A stretch of DNA of 64,000 nt from Synechococcus sp. CC9616 (GTDB lineage Bacteria; Cyanobacteriota; Cyanobacteriia; PCC-6307; Cyanobiaceae). The notes beneath the pieces are model-generated. The model did not search any database. It had not been told where the DNA came from and saw only the letters and a list, made by a program, of their open reading frames with translations. Numbering within the stretch: the first letter of the stretch is position 1; every line of letters begins with the position of its first letter. The stretch covers positions 1,071,918 through 1,135,917 of the forward strand of contig NZ_KI911558.1 in the NCBI RefSeq assembly GCF_000515235.1, read 5' to 3'. Of this stretch, positions 1 to 8,369 are shown piece by piece. The position numbers and the translations under genes are program-made.

Positions 1-648
1 GGAGCCGTGCATGGCGGAGAACAGTGATCCACCGAAAACACCTGCGACGCCCAGCATGTGGAAGGGGTGCATCAGGATGTTGTGCTCGGCCTGGAACACC
101 AACATGAAGTTGAAGGTGCCAGAGATGCCCAGGGGCATGCCGTCAGAGAACGAACCCTGACCGAAGGGGTAGACCAGGAAGACAGCGAAGGCTGCTGACA
201 GCGGAGCGCTGTAGGCAACGCAGATCCAGGGGCGCATGCCCAGGCGGTAGGAGAGTTCCCACTGGCGGCCCATGTAGGCGGAGATGCCGATCAGGAAGTG
301 GAAACAAACCAGCTGATAAGGACCGCCGTTGTACAGCCACTCATCGAGTGAAGCTGCTTCCCAGATGGGATAGAAGTGCAGGCCGATGGCGTTGCTGGAA
401 GGGACAACAGCACCGGAGATGATGTTGTTTCCGTAGATGAGGGAGCCGGCGACGGGCTCACGGATGCCATCGATATCAACCGGAGGGGCGGCGATAAAGG
501 CAATGATGAAGCAGATGGTGGCTGCCAGCAGGCAGGGAATCATCAGCACACCGAACCAACCCACATAAATGCGGTTGTTGGTGTCAGTGACGTACTGACA
601 AAAAGCTTCCCAGTTGCTCTGGCGTCCGCTGCGAATGGCGGTGGACAT
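1..648 (-). CDS. psbA: Photosystem II D1 protein, N-terminal 216 residues (cut by left window edge)
   Basis: D1 is the photosystem II core subunit that carries P680, the redox tyrosine, ligands of the Mn cluster and the QB site in the thylakoid membrane. The start ATG (648-646) gives [16 protein letters not shown], and the D1 sequence is unmistakable. Residue 160 in [11 protein letters not shown] matches redox Tyr161, and His197 in [10 protein letters not shown] matches P680 ligand His198 (numbering is one lower than in plants). The residue matching canonical position 130 is Gln (GRQWEL), as in the cyanobacterial D1:1 form rather than the high-light D1:2 form with Glu. The QB loop and C-terminal processing site lie beyond the window. 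It follows a DUF697 gene on the same strand but has its own long upstream region. Confidence 0.98.
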   Translation of the reverse strand, partial: MSTAIRSGRQSNWEAFCQYVTDTNNRIYVGWFGVLMIPCLLAATICFIIAFIAAPPVDIDGIREPVAGSLIYGNNIISGAVVPSSNAIGLHFYPIWEAASLDEWLYNGGPYQLVCFHFLIGISAYMGRQWELSYRLGMRPWICVAYSAPLSAAFAVFLVYPFGQGSFSDGMPLGISGTFNFMLVFQAEHNILMHPFHMLGVAGVFGGSLFSAMHGS

Positions 649-764
649 AAGAGGAAAGAAGACAGGAAATGGCCACCCTTGATGAAGGGAAGGCTGTGCA
701 AAGCCTATGGAGTGATTTGCTTATTAGACGGCGACTAAATATTCCGAAGCAGCTCTCAATCTTT
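649..764 (-). promoter_or_regulatory. psbA upstream region with tentative -10 element
   Basis: This gap upstream of psbA is AT-richer than its surroundings. Read on the minus strand, TCTAAT (728-723) is a five-of-six match to a -10 box. It would place the transcript start near 716 and leave a leader of roughly 65-70 nt. I see no convincing -35 hexamer. The three palindromes at 765-797 would then lie roughly 50-80 bp upstream of the start point, a normal place for a regulator. The promoter call is inference from weak motif matches. Confidence 0.3.
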
Positions 765-797
765 CTTCATGAAGGACTTCATGAAGCCTTCATGAAG
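765..797. repeat. Three back-to-back perfect 10-bp palindromes upstream of psbA
   Basis: The palindrome CTTCATGAAG occurs at 765-774, 777-786 and 788-797, with centre-to-centre spacing of 12 and 11 bp, close to one helical turn. The third copy overlaps the last codons and stop of the DUF697 gene. On the minus strand the outer copies, extended by one base, can also pair as an 11-bp stem, but no T-run follows, so a simple terminator is less likely. The array could be a multi-site operator for psbA. Confidence 0.75.
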
Positions 798-2106
798 TTG
801 CGTGAAGAAGCCAGTGTTTTGACTGCTGCAAGAAGCCTGGCCAGTCCAGCCGCTCTTCCTCTGCGGCCCTGGCCACAAGGAGGGGAGCCTGTTGTTTCAG
901 CAGCTTCAGATCCGGCTCGGCAACACCGGTATTGATTGCCAACCAATCAGCCATCGAACGACCCACCACGCGCGTTAAGTAGGCGGCACTCAGGGCCTGC
1001 ATCGCTCCAGCCACAAGCCAGCTTCCGCCGTCGAGCTTGGCAAGCCCCAGAAGCATCTGGGAGCTCCACTCCACGACGCCCTGAGCCAGAGCAGCTCGAG
1101 CCAGTTGAGCCGCTGCTTCCTTCAGCACATCCAACTGGAGACGACAGCCCCAGAGGTCGGCCATCTCGCGGATCATCAGCCCGTTGGCCACGACGATTGC
1201 CAGAAGATCAAGACTTGGCACCGGTGACGCCAGCACGGACGTTGCGACGATCCACTGGGTGCGCTGCTGAAGTGTCTGAAAGCGTTGACGCCGGAGCTGT
1301 TCGAGATCGGCTTGCCAACGTTGGTGCAGATCCGCAAGCAAACGTCGGCGAGTCATCGCGATGGTGGACTCTGCCGAACCAAGGCTCAATCTCAGCGGCT
1401 GAAGTGTGACGCGCAGTTCGACATCACTGGCAGAGAACAACAAGCGCTCATGCCAGCGCTGCGGCAGCTGGCTCAAAAGATCCTCTTGCAGGGGGCAGCC
1501 GAGTCCATCCACCACAAGCCAGGCTGGTTGATCCTCTGGCACCTGATGCAGCCAGAGCAGATCGGCAGCCAGCAACGGCGCGTGCAAAACGTGCACCACC
1601 ACATCCTGTTGGCGCAGAGCTTCGGGCCAGCATCTGGCCCCATCACCTGCCGTCAGCGGATGGGCCATGGACAGCTTGAGAGGAGCTGATCCAGACAGGG
1701 CCAGCTGCCATGTTTCGACTGGGAAGATCTCGGTGCCCGGCACAGACACAACGGCGAGGGTCTGAGGAGCAGAGCGGTCCAGCAAGCTCTGCAGGGCTGC
1801 CTCTCGACCACGGGCATCACCGCTGGAGCTGTCCTCCAAAGCCTCGAACTGCTTCAGGACCTCCCGGCATCGCTGGATCCAGCCATCGAGCGTTTCAGGT
1901 GGCTGAAACCGGGGTTGAGCTGAACCACGGCCAAGCCACCACGCGGCTGCGCCCAGGGCGAGCAAGGAGAGGCCGCCACCGGGAAGGCGCAGAACGTCGC
2001 CAAGCAGCCAATGACCTGCCAACACGCCCCCTCCGGCCAGCGCCAACTTTCCGATCAAGGCCGGAGACACTGGAGAAACCTGTGTCAGGAGTCCCGGGAG
2101 TTTCAA
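790..2106 (-). CDS. DUF697 / YcjF-like membrane protein
   Basis: A 438-residue protein of the cyanobacterial DUF697 type, a family related to the membrane regions of Era-like GTPases such as YcjF. The N-terminus (about residues 18-60) has two hydrophobic stretches rich in Gly, Leu and Ala that look like membrane segments. The middle (about 75-290) is soluble with no clear P-loop, so a working GTPase cannot be claimed. The C-terminal part (about 300-410) holds the DUF697-type helices, with the IVVANGLMIREMADLWG stretch and a later Gly/Ala-rich helical pair. The biochemical role is unknown. It ends inside the palindrome array upstream of psbA and is divergent from the CDF transporter, with a 117-bp gap holding both promoters. 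Confidence 0.8.
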   Translation of the reverse strand: MKLPGLLTQVSPVSPALIGKLALAGGGVLAGHWLLGDVLRLPGGGLSLLALGAAAWWLGRGSAQPRFQPPETLDGWIQRCREVLKQFEALEDSSSGDARGREAALQSLLDRSAPQTLAVVSVPGTEIFPVETWQLALSGSAPLKLSMAHPLTAGDGARCWPEALRQQDVVVHVLHAPLLAADLLWLHQVPEDQPAWLVVDGLGCPLQEDLLSQLPQRWHERLLFSASDVELRVTLQPLRLSLGSAESTIAMTRRRLLADLHQRWQADLEQLRRQRFQTLQQRTQWIVATSVLASPVPSLDLLAIVVANGLMIREMADLWGCRLQLDVLKEAAAQLARAALAQGVVEWSSQMLLGLAKLDGGSWLVAGAMQALSAAYLTRVVGRSMADWLAINTGVAEPDLKLLKQQAPLLVARAAEEERLDWPGFLQQSKHWLLHATS

Positions 2107-2223
2107 CGGAAAGGGAATGGTCCGTAGAGGAATCTTCTTAGCTCACTGTTGCGGATGCGACCAGCGACACAGATCAAACTGCGTAATTTTCCATAATTTG
2201 TAGATTCAGTCCCGATCTGGTGC

Positions 2224-3168
2224 ATGCAAGGGAAGGTGGCCCAAAACCACGCCGTCGCACCAACAAGCCTGGATCACCGGCAGCAGGTTCGTTCCGTCCT
2301 GATGGTGGCGCTGGCCGTCAACATCAGCATGTCGCTGCTGAAACTGATCGTTGGCGTGATCAGCGGCTCATTGGCGGTCATCGCCGATGCCATGCACAGC
2401 GCGACCGATGCACTCTCCAGCCTGACCGGGCTGATCACCAACACGCTTTCTGATCCCAGACCGGATCGGGATCACCCCTACGGCCACCACAAATACGAAG
2501 CGATCGGCGCCCTTGGCATCGCTGCGTTCATCCTGTTCACCGCACTAGAGATTCTGCTTCGATCGGGGGAACGGATGGTCGAAGGTCTTCCGGCGATCCG
2601 TGTCTCCGCATCGGAACTGCTGCTGTTGTTTCTGGCTCTCGGCTTCAATTTGCTGCTGGCCGGCTACGAACACCAGCAGGGGAGTCGCCTAAACAGCACG
2701 CTGCTGAAAGCTGACGCACAACACGCGGCCAGCGATGTGTGGACAACAGTCCTCGTTCTGGTGGGCATGGCCGGGACCCTCTGGTTTCAGATCAGCTGGC
2801 TTGATGTCGCCTTGGCGATCCCGATGGCCCTGCTTTTGATTCGCGTCTGCTGGGACGTGCTGCGCAAGACGCTGCCCTGGTTGGTTGATCACATCGCCAT
2901 CGCACCGGAAGCGATTCATGCACAGGTGATGGATGTCCCGGGGGTCCTCAACTGCCACGACATCGCCAGTCGAGGGGTCCTTGGTCAGCAGGTGTTCATC
3001 GATATGCACATGGTGGTGGAGGCCGACGATCTGACCACGGCACACCGCATCACAGAGCATGTTGAGCAGAGGCTGGATCACAGCTTTGGGCCGGTGCGCT
3101 GCACGATTCACCTCGAGCCCAAGGACTACGTGGAGGAGGGAATCACCTATTCAGGGACGCATGGCTAG
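2224..3168 (+). CDS. Cation diffusion facilitator (CDF) metal exporter
   Basis: A 314-residue transporter of the CDF family, which exports divalent metals (Zn, Fe, Mn or Co) in exchange for protons. About six hydrophobic helices fill residues 25-215. The two metal-site motifs are present as HxxxD pairs: ADAMHSATD in TM2 and DAQHAASD in TM5. Histidine in the first position of the TM2 pair, rather than the Asp of FieF/YiiP, is common in zinc-type members, but the metal cannot be fixed from sequence alone. The region after about residue 215 is the cytoplasmic ferredoxin-like domain (IDMHMVVEADDLTTAHRI). The stop overlaps the next start by 8 nt, so the two are probably co-transcribed. Confidence 0.93.
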   Translation: MQGKVAQNHAVAPTSLDHRQQVRSVLMVALAVNISMSLLKLIVGVISGSLAVIADAMHSATDALSSLTGLITNTLSDPRPDRDHPYGHHKYEAIGALGIAAFILFTALEILLRSGERMVEGLPAIRVSASELLLLFLALGFNLLLAGYEHQQGSRLNSTLLKADAQHAASDVWTTVLVLVGMAGTLWFQISWLDVALAIPMALLLIRVCWDVLRKTLPWLVDHIAIAPEAIHAQVMDVPGVLNCHDIASRGVLGQQVFIDMHMVVEADDLTTAHRITEHVEQRLDHSFGPVRCTIHLEPKDYVEEGITYSGTHG

Positions 3169-3688
3169 CGACAGGCCAACCCACGATCCTCTGGACGTTC
3201 TCACAGCCCGGCAGCGTCTCGGCCTTTCCGAGATTTTCGATGAGGTACGCCTGGCATCCGGCTGGTCCTGGCAGTTGCCGGTCCTGCTGCAGGAACGCAG
3301 CTGGTTGAGGCTGATGCGAATCAATCTGAGGGACCTCAGCCGCCACCTGCCGCCCGATGGACGCGAGGATGCGCCGGAGCTGAGTCGATTTCGAGGCTTG
3401 CTGGAGCAGGGTGTCGACCCGCTACAGGCCCAGCAGCGCTGCTGGGCTGAGTTCGGCATGGAGGACTGTCATCGCGCTCTTCGCCGTTATTGGGATGGCA
3501 ACGAGAGCCTCAGAGATGGATGGACGCTGAGCCGCTACCTCGATCTGGTAAGCCGATATCGGCACCGGATCGATCACGGGGAAACCGTGCTGCCGCTGCT
3601 CGTGCTGGCTCAACAGGGAAGTCGCGAAGGTCACCGGCTGCACTGGGTCACAGACAGGACACCGACGATGCGCCACACTTGCGCCTGA
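3161..3688 (+). CDS. Conserved hypothetical protein, 175 residues
   Basis: I do not recognise the family. The ATG at 3161 overlaps the CDF stop by 8 nt, which favours this start over an in-frame start further upstream inside the CDF gene. The protein is soluble, rich in Arg, Leu and Trp, with no signal peptide or membrane segment. Helical stretches such as ARQRLGLSEIFDEVRLASG and CHRALRRYWDG suggest a compact helical fold. It lies between a metal exporter and the RGG-rich protein gene, all on the same strand with short gaps. The tight coupling supports a real gene but not a function. Confidence 0.75.
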   Translation: MASDRPTHDPLDVLTARQRLGLSEIFDEVRLASGWSWQLPVLLQERSWLRLMRINLRDLSRHLPPDGREDAPELSRFRGLLEQGVDPLQAQQRCWAEFGMEDCHRALRRYWDGNESLRDGWTLSRYLDLVSRYRHRIDHGETVLPLLVLAQQGSREGHRLHWVTDRTPTMRHTCA

Positions 3689-3703
3689 TTCGGGCCGCAG
3701 GCC

Positions 3704-4252
3704 ATGAGTGATTCCTACAGCAATGATTCCCAGAGGGGGAATCAGGGTGAAGGTGGCCGCGAGGGCTACCGCGGAGAAGGGGGGCGCGGCGGTCAGCGCG
3801 GCGGTCGCCCCGGAGGCAGGGAGGGTGGCGGATTCCGCATCCGCCTGAGTGACAACGAAATGCGCTCTGCCCGAGCGCTTCAGGAGGCCTTCCAACTTCG
3901 TTCCACAGTGGCCGTTCTGGGGCTTGCCGTGAGAACCCTTGGTCAGATGCTTGAGGACGGCCAACTGGACGAGCTGGTGCAGCAGCAGCGGTCCCAGGCG
4001 CCAAGAGGGGGACGCCGCGATGGAGGTGGCGGACGAGGTCGCCGGAACGACGACGAACGATCCGGCGGCGGCGGGCGTGGATCCCGGCCTGATCCGTTTG
4101 CAAGACCCTCAAAACCGCAGCCTCCGGAGCCCGAACCCGAACCGGATGTTTCCGAGAGCAGCGACGCGTCCGTAGCCGAACCAGAGGTTGCCGATCAGGC
4201 TGCTGGCGACGAACCACAGCCAGACGGAGACAGCAAGCCAGCTGAGGCCTGA
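3704..4252 (+). CDS. RGG/Gly-Arg-rich protein with a short conserved core
   Basis: A 182-residue protein in three parts. The N-terminus (about 1-45) and a middle stretch (about 98-130) are Gly/Arg-rich with several RGG/GRGG motifs. Between them is a folded-looking helical core (about 46-95) containing SDNEMRSARALQEAFQLR and LAVRTLGQMLEDGQLDEL. The C-terminus is a disordered Pro/Glu/Asp tail (PEPEPEPDVSESSD). RGG runs often bind RNA, so an RNA-associated role is a reasonable inference, but there is no RRM or other named domain. It ends 3 nt before trpS, so it probably shares that transcript. Confidence 0.78.
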   Translation: MSDSYSNDSQRGNQGEGGREGYRGEGGRGGQRGGRPGGREGGGFRIRLSDNEMRSARALQEAFQLRSTVAVLGLAVRTLGQMLEDGQLDELVQQQRSQAPRGGRRDGGGGRGRRNDDERSGGGGRGSRPDPFARPSKPQPPEPEPEPDVSESSDASVAEPEVADQAAGDEPQPDGDSKPAEA

Positions 4253-4255
4253 ACC

Positions 4256-5269
4256 ATGACACGCCCCCGGGTTCTCTCCGGCGTTCAACCCACGGGCGCC
4301 CTGCATCTGGGTAACTGGCTGGGGGCGATCCGCAACTGGGTTGAGCTGCAAAACAGTCACGACACATTTGTCTGTGTGGTTGATCTGCATGCGATCACAG
4401 TTCCCCACGACCCGGCAAAACTGGCTGGCGATAGTCGCACCACAGCAGCGCTTTACCTCGCCTGTGGCATGGACCCCGACCGTTGTTCGGTGTTCATCCA
4501 GAGCGAGGTGTCAGCCCACAGCGAATTGTGCTGGCTGCTGAATTGCGTCACGCCCCTCAACTGGCTGGAGCGCATGATTCAGTTCAAGGAGAAGTCGGTG
4601 AAGCAGGGCGACAACGTTTCGGTTGGCCTGCTCGATTACCCGGTGCTCATGGCCGCGGACATCCTTTTGTATGACGCCGATCTTGTACCGGTTGGTGAAG
4701 ACCAGAAACAGCACCTCGAGCTGGCTCGCGACATTGCGCAGCAACGCATCAATGCTCGCTTCGGCAGTGAGGAGCGACCCGTGCTCAAGGTCCCCGAACC
4801 CCTGATTCTCAAGGAAGGTGCTCGGGTCATGAGCCTCACCGATGGCCGCAGCAAGATGAGCAAGAGCGATCCCAATGAAGGAAGCCGCATCACGCTTCTA
4901 GATCCGCCGGAGGTGATCAACAAGAAGATCAAGCGGGCGAAGACGGATCCCCAGCGAGGTTTGGAGTTCGGCAACCCCGATCGGCCTGAAACGGACAACC
5001 TGCTGGGGCTCTACGCCATCCTCAGCGGCTGCGGCCGTGACGCCGCCGCTGAGCAGTGTGCCGAGATGGGATGGGGACAGTTCAAGCCTCTGCTGGCTGA
5101 AGCCACCGTGGCGGCACTGGAACCGATTCAGCAGCGCCACCGCGAACTGATGGCGGATCCAGCGGAGCTCGACCGCGTGCTGAGCAGCGGCCGTGAACGC
5201 GCCGAAACCGTGGCGCAGAACACCCTCGAACGGGTGCGTTCCGCGATGGGATTCGCTCCTCGAGCCTAA
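4256..5269 (+). CDS. trpS: Tryptophanyl-tRNA synthetase
   Basis: Charges tRNA-Trp in the cytosol. The 337-residue length is normal for bacterial class I TrpRS. The HIGH-like motif is TGALHLGNWLG near the N-terminus, and the KMSKS motif is present exactly (RSKMSKSDPNEGSR, about residue 200). The stretch VGEDQKQHLELARDIAQ is also typical of the family. It starts 3 nt after the RGG-rich protein gene and is followed by a 235-bp gap with a hairpin (5351-5388). Confidence 0.97.
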   Translation: MTRPRVLSGVQPTGALHLGNWLGAIRNWVELQNSHDTFVCVVDLHAITVPHDPAKLAGDSRTTAALYLACGMDPDRCSVFIQSEVSAHSELCWLLNCVTPLNWLERMIQFKEKSVKQGDNVSVGLLDYPVLMAADILLYDADLVPVGEDQKQHLELARDIAQQRINARFGSEERPVLKVPEPLILKEGARVMSLTDGRSKMSKSDPNEGSRITLLDPPEVINKKIKRAKTDPQRGLEFGNPDRPETDNLLGLYAILSGCGRDAAAEQCAEMGWGQFKPLLAEATVAALEPIQQRHRELMADPAELDRVLSSGRERAETVAQNTLERVRSAMGFAPRA

Positions 5270-5350
5270 TCAGGACACCTCAACAAGATAAGGCTGGCTA
5301 ATCATTGATCCCGACAGGGCCATGAGGACACCTGCGATCAAAAAGCCCGA

Positions 5351-5388
5351 TGAGACTCGCTGCGGCAGGGCGAGTCCCGCGAGTCTCA
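5351..5388. terminator. Perfect 10-bp inverted repeat downstream of trpS, no T-run on the plus strand
   Basis: TGAGACTCGC (5351-5360) pairs perfectly with GCGAGTCTCA (5379-5388) around an 18-nt GC-rich loop. It lies 82 bp after trpS. The plus strand continues with CAAAAAGGG, so it lacks the uridine tract of an intrinsic terminator. On the minus strand GGGCTTTTT follows closely, but no minus-strand gene ends here. It may be a transcript-stabilising or weak terminator hairpin, or a regulatory structure. Confidence 0.4.
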
Positions 5389-5504
5389 CAAAAAGGGTTC
5401 GACTGCGTATACATACTCATCCGGGCACGTCAACCCCACAGTGACCGGCCTCGCCATTGGTGGATCCGGTCGATCAGGTTGGCGCTCCCTTCAAAGACTG
5501 CTGC

Positions 5505-6173
5505 GTGCATCTTCTCTCCGGAGGCCTGAGAACCAACGTCCTTTCGTTCACATCCCGGCGGGTTGCTGTTCTGGCTCTCTTGGTTCTTGGCGCAGGTGTA
5601 CCACCACTGGCTGAAGCCACCGCCGACAACGACCGCCCTCAGGCACGCCACCTGGTGGTTCACGCCATGGTTGCCAATGTCAGCGAAAACGGCCCTTACG
5701 AACTCACCCCAGAACGCCGCGCTCTGCTGAATACGATCCGCTACGCAGAAGGCACCTGGAAAGACGGTGCAGACAAGGGTTACAGGATTCTCTATGGCGG
5801 CGGTGAGTTCACAGACCTGTCCCGTCATCCAGAGCGCGTGGTGGTCAAGAGCTATGCCAGTGCCGCAGCAGGTGCTTATCAGTTTCTGCCCTCCACCTGG
5901 GCTGGCGTAGCCAAGGAACTGAATCTGACGACGTTTGAACCGAAGCATCAGGATCAGGCCGCCCTTCATCTTGTCGAGCGTCGCGGAGCGCTCAAAGAAA
6001 TTGATCGCAAGGGGCTAACGACCAAGGCCATGGCTCGCCTGGCTCCTGAATGGGCTTCCTTCCCAACACCGTCCGGCAACAGTGCCTACGGACAACCGGT
6101 GAAATCCCACAGCGAACTGGCGAGCTTCTACAACAGCAACCTTAGGAGCCTTCGCAATCAGCTCGGAGCCTGA
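5505..6173 (+). CDS. Secreted lysozyme-like (GH104-type) protein
   Basis: A muramidase-like protein expected to act on peptidoglycan outside the inner membrane. I chose GTG 5505 because it places a basic N-terminus (SRR) before a hydrophobic stretch (VAVLALLVLGAG) ending near LAEA, a normal signal peptide. A TTG at 5457 is an alternative start. The mature part has the lambda-lysozyme-like pattern: LLNTIRYAEGT with the probable catalytic Glu, a GYRILYGGG segment, and SAAAGAYQFLPSTW. The C-terminal half is helical (LHLVERRGALKEID). It stands alone between trpS and a minus-strand DUF2605 gene. Confidence 0.85.
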   Translation: MHLLSGGLRTNVLSFTSRRVAVLALLVLGAGVPPLAEATADNDRPQARHLVVHAMVANVSENGPYELTPERRALLNTIRYAEGTWKDGADKGYRILYGGGEFTDLSRHPERVVVKSYASAAAGAYQFLPSTWAGVAKELNLTTFEPKHQDQAALHLVERRGALKEIDRKGLTTKAMARLAPEWASFPTPSGNSAYGQPVKSHSELASFYNSNLRSLRNQLGA

Positions 6174-6177
6174 GACC

Positions 6178-6510
6178 TCAACGGTCGACCGTCGCCAGGC
6201 GCGCAGCCAGGGTCCACACCTCCGTGACCAGACCGTGCCAGGGCGTCATCGCGTCCATCGACACGGCCATCGGCTGTGACGCCGCTGAGACAAGAGCTCG
6301 GGTGGCGGCGATCGCCTTCCGGCCCTCCAGCAAACGAGCGGCAAACTCCTGCTGGTCCTCATCGGTCATCACACTCGTCGGGCAACGACCGAGCAGCTCC
6401 TCACCGCGGCTGAACCAGTGCTCGAAGTCGTCCAGCAGGGAGTCCAGCAGGGACGACATCAGATCTGCCGCATCGGACGAAGAATCTGGAATGGGCCGTC
6501 CCGGGGACAT
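6178..6510 (-). CDS. DUF2605 family protein
   Basis: A small acidic cyanobacterial protein of about 110 residues. The ATG at 6510 (MSPGRPIPDSSSD) is preferred, because longer reading would run into the divergent thrS start at 6540. The core LMSSLLDSLLDDFEHWFSRG, the glutamine-rich EDQQEFAARL segment, and the later MTPWHGLVTEVW match my memory of DUF2605 (a PWH-x-LV motif near the end). The function is unknown and no membrane segments are seen. It is convergent with the lysozyme-like gene (4-bp gap) and divergent from thrS (29-bp gap). Confidence 0.8.
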   Translation of the reverse strand: MSPGRPIPDSSSDAADLMSSLLDSLLDDFEHWFSRGEELLGRCPTSVMTDEDQQEFAARLLEGRKAIAATRALVSAASQPMAVSMDAMTPWHGLVTEVWTLAARLATVDR

Positions 6511-6539
6511 GGCGATGCCGCTGATCTCACGCCCATAGG

Positions 6540-8369
6540 ATGGCGGGCCCTGATCAGGAACCGGTGAGTAGCGCGGCCGCAACCCCTCAAGCCCCCGTCG
6601 CTCTTCCCAAAACCAGTGAAAGCGATCAACTCCTGAGGATCCGCCACTCGATGAGCCATGTCATGGCCATGGCGGTTCAGAAGCTCTTTCCCAAAGCCCA
6701 GGTGACCATCGGGCCCTGGACAGAATCGGGCTTTTACTACGACTTCGACAATCCAGATCCCTTCACCGAAGCCGACCTGAAAGCCATCAAGAAGGAGATG
6801 GGCAAGATCATTGGTCGCCGGCTTCCGTTGGAGCGCATCGAGGTGAGCCGTGAAGAGGCCGCCGCAAAGATCAAGGCACAGAACGAGCCGTACAAACTTG
6901 AAATCCTGGACGGACTGCAGGAGCCCATCACCCTCTACACACTCGGCGATCAGTGGTGGGATTTATGCGCAGGGCCCCACGTTGAAAACACCAAAGAGCT
7001 GAATCCGAAGGCCTTCGAACTGGAAAGCGTCGCCGGGGCTTACTGGCGTGGTGATGAGACACGAGCACAGCTTCAACGGATCTACGGCACCGCCTGGGAA
7101 ACACCGGAACAGCTTGCGGAACACAAACGCCGCAAGGAGGAAGCCTTACGACGGGATCACCGACGCATCGGCAAGGATCTCGACCTCTTCTCGATCGAGG
7201 ATGAAGCCGGGGCCGGACTGGTGTTCTGGCATCCCCGAGGAGCGCGGATGCGCCTGTTGATCGAGGAGTTCTGGCGCCAGGCCCATTTCGAAGGGGGCTA
7301 CGAACTCCTCTACACACCGCATGTGGCAGATATCAGCCTCTGGAAAACCTCAGGCCACCTCGACTTCTATCAGGAGTCGATGTTCGGCCCCATGCAGGTG
7401 GATGAGCGGGAATACCAGCTCAAGCCGATGAACTGCCCCTTCCATGTGCTCACTTACGCCAGCAAGCTGCGCAGCTACCGGGAGCTGCCGATCCGCTGGG
7501 CTGAACTGGGCACGGTGTATCGCTACGAGCGGCCAGGGGTGATGCACGGCCTGATGCGCGTTCGGGGCTTCACCCAGGACGACGCCCATGTGTTCTGCCT
7601 GCCTGATCAGATCAGTGATGAAATCCTGCTGATTCTCGATCTCACCGAACGGATCCTGTCCGCCTTCGACTTCAGCACCTACGAAATCAATCTCTCAACC
7701 AGGCCTGAGAAGTCGATCGGCGACGATGCCGTCTGGGACCTGGCCACCCGAGGCCTGGTCGAGGCTCTCGAACGCAAGGGCTGGAGCTACAAGATCGACG
7801 AAGGCGGCGGTGCTTTCTACGGACCCAAGATCGACCTGAAGATCGAAGACGCGATCGGACGAATGTGGCAGTGCTCCACCATTCAGCTGGACTTCAACCT
7901 TCCCGAACGCTTCGAGCTCGAATACGTGGCCGCGGACGGATCGCGTCAGCGTCCGATCATGATCCACAGGGCGATTTTCGGCTCGCTGGAACGGTTCTTC
8001 GGGATCATGACTGAAAACTATGCCGGTGATTTCCCCTTCTGGCTGGCCCCTGAGCAGATCCGTCTTCTGCCGGTCACCGATGAGGTTCAGCCCTACGCAG
8101 AGCAACTGCTGAAGCAGCTCAAGGACGTTGGCGTTCGCGCCACGATCGATCGCAGCGGTGAACGCCTCGGCAAATTGATCCGCATCGGTGAGCAGATGAA
8201 AATCCCTGTCCTTGGTGTGATCGGAGCCAAAGAGTCGGAGCAACAGTCCGTCAGTCTTCGCAGCCGCCGTGATGGTGACCTCGGCATGATTGCAGCCAGC
8301 CAGCTGGTTGAGGCGTCAGGTCGATCCGGACGAGAGCGGCTTGCCGGTCTGGAGCTCCATCCAGCGTGA
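6540..8369 (+). CDS. thrS: Threonyl-tRNA synthetase (short form without TGS domain)
   Basis: Charges tRNA-Thr. The 609-residue protein begins almost directly with the editing domain, seen as HSMSHVMA and later DLCAGPHVENT. It lacks the N-terminal TGS domain of E. coli ThrS (642 residues). The class II catalytic core follows: LYTPHVADISLWKTSGH, KPMNCPFH with the zinc-ligand Cys, YRYERPGVMHGLMRVRGF (motif 2) and the C-terminal motif 3 (IHRAIFGSLERFFG). The anticodon-binding domain ends the protein. Its TGA overlaps the next gene's GTG by 4 nt, indicating translational coupling. Confidence 0.97.
   Translation: MAGPDQEPVSSAAATPQAPVALPKTSESDQLLRIRHSMSHVMAMAVQKLFPKAQVTIGPWTESGFYYDFDNPDPFTEADLKAIKKEMGKIIGRRLPLERIEVSREEAAAKIKAQNEPYKLEILDGLQEPITLYTLGDQWWDLCAGPHVENTKELNPKAFELESVAGAYWRGDETRAQLQRIYGTAWETPEQLAEHKRRKEEALRRDHRRIGKDLDLFSIEDEAGAGLVFWHPRGARMRLLIEEFWRQAHFEGGYELLYTPHVADISLWKTSGHLDFYQESMFGPMQVDEREYQLKPMNCPFHVLTYASKLRSYRELPIRWAELGTVYRYERPGVMHGLMRVRGFTQDDAHVFCLPDQISDEILLILDLTERILSAFDFSTYEINLSTRPEKSIGDDAVWDLATRGLVEALERKGWSYKIDEGGGAFYGPKIDLKIEDAIGRMWQCSTIQLDFNLPERFELEYVAADGSRQRPIMIHRAIFGSLERFFGIMTENYAGDFPFWLAPEQIRLLPVTDEVQPYAEQLLKQLKDVGVRATIDRSGERLGKLIRIGEQMKIPVLGVIGAKESEQQSVSLRSRRDGDLGMIAASQLVEASGRSGRERLAGLELHPA

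Noticed and set aside
6308-6320. Isolated HIP1-like GCGATCGC octamers (for example near 6309 and 59287)
   Set aside because: Only scattered copies; HIP1 is abundant in some freshwater cyanobacteria but not here, so no significance.
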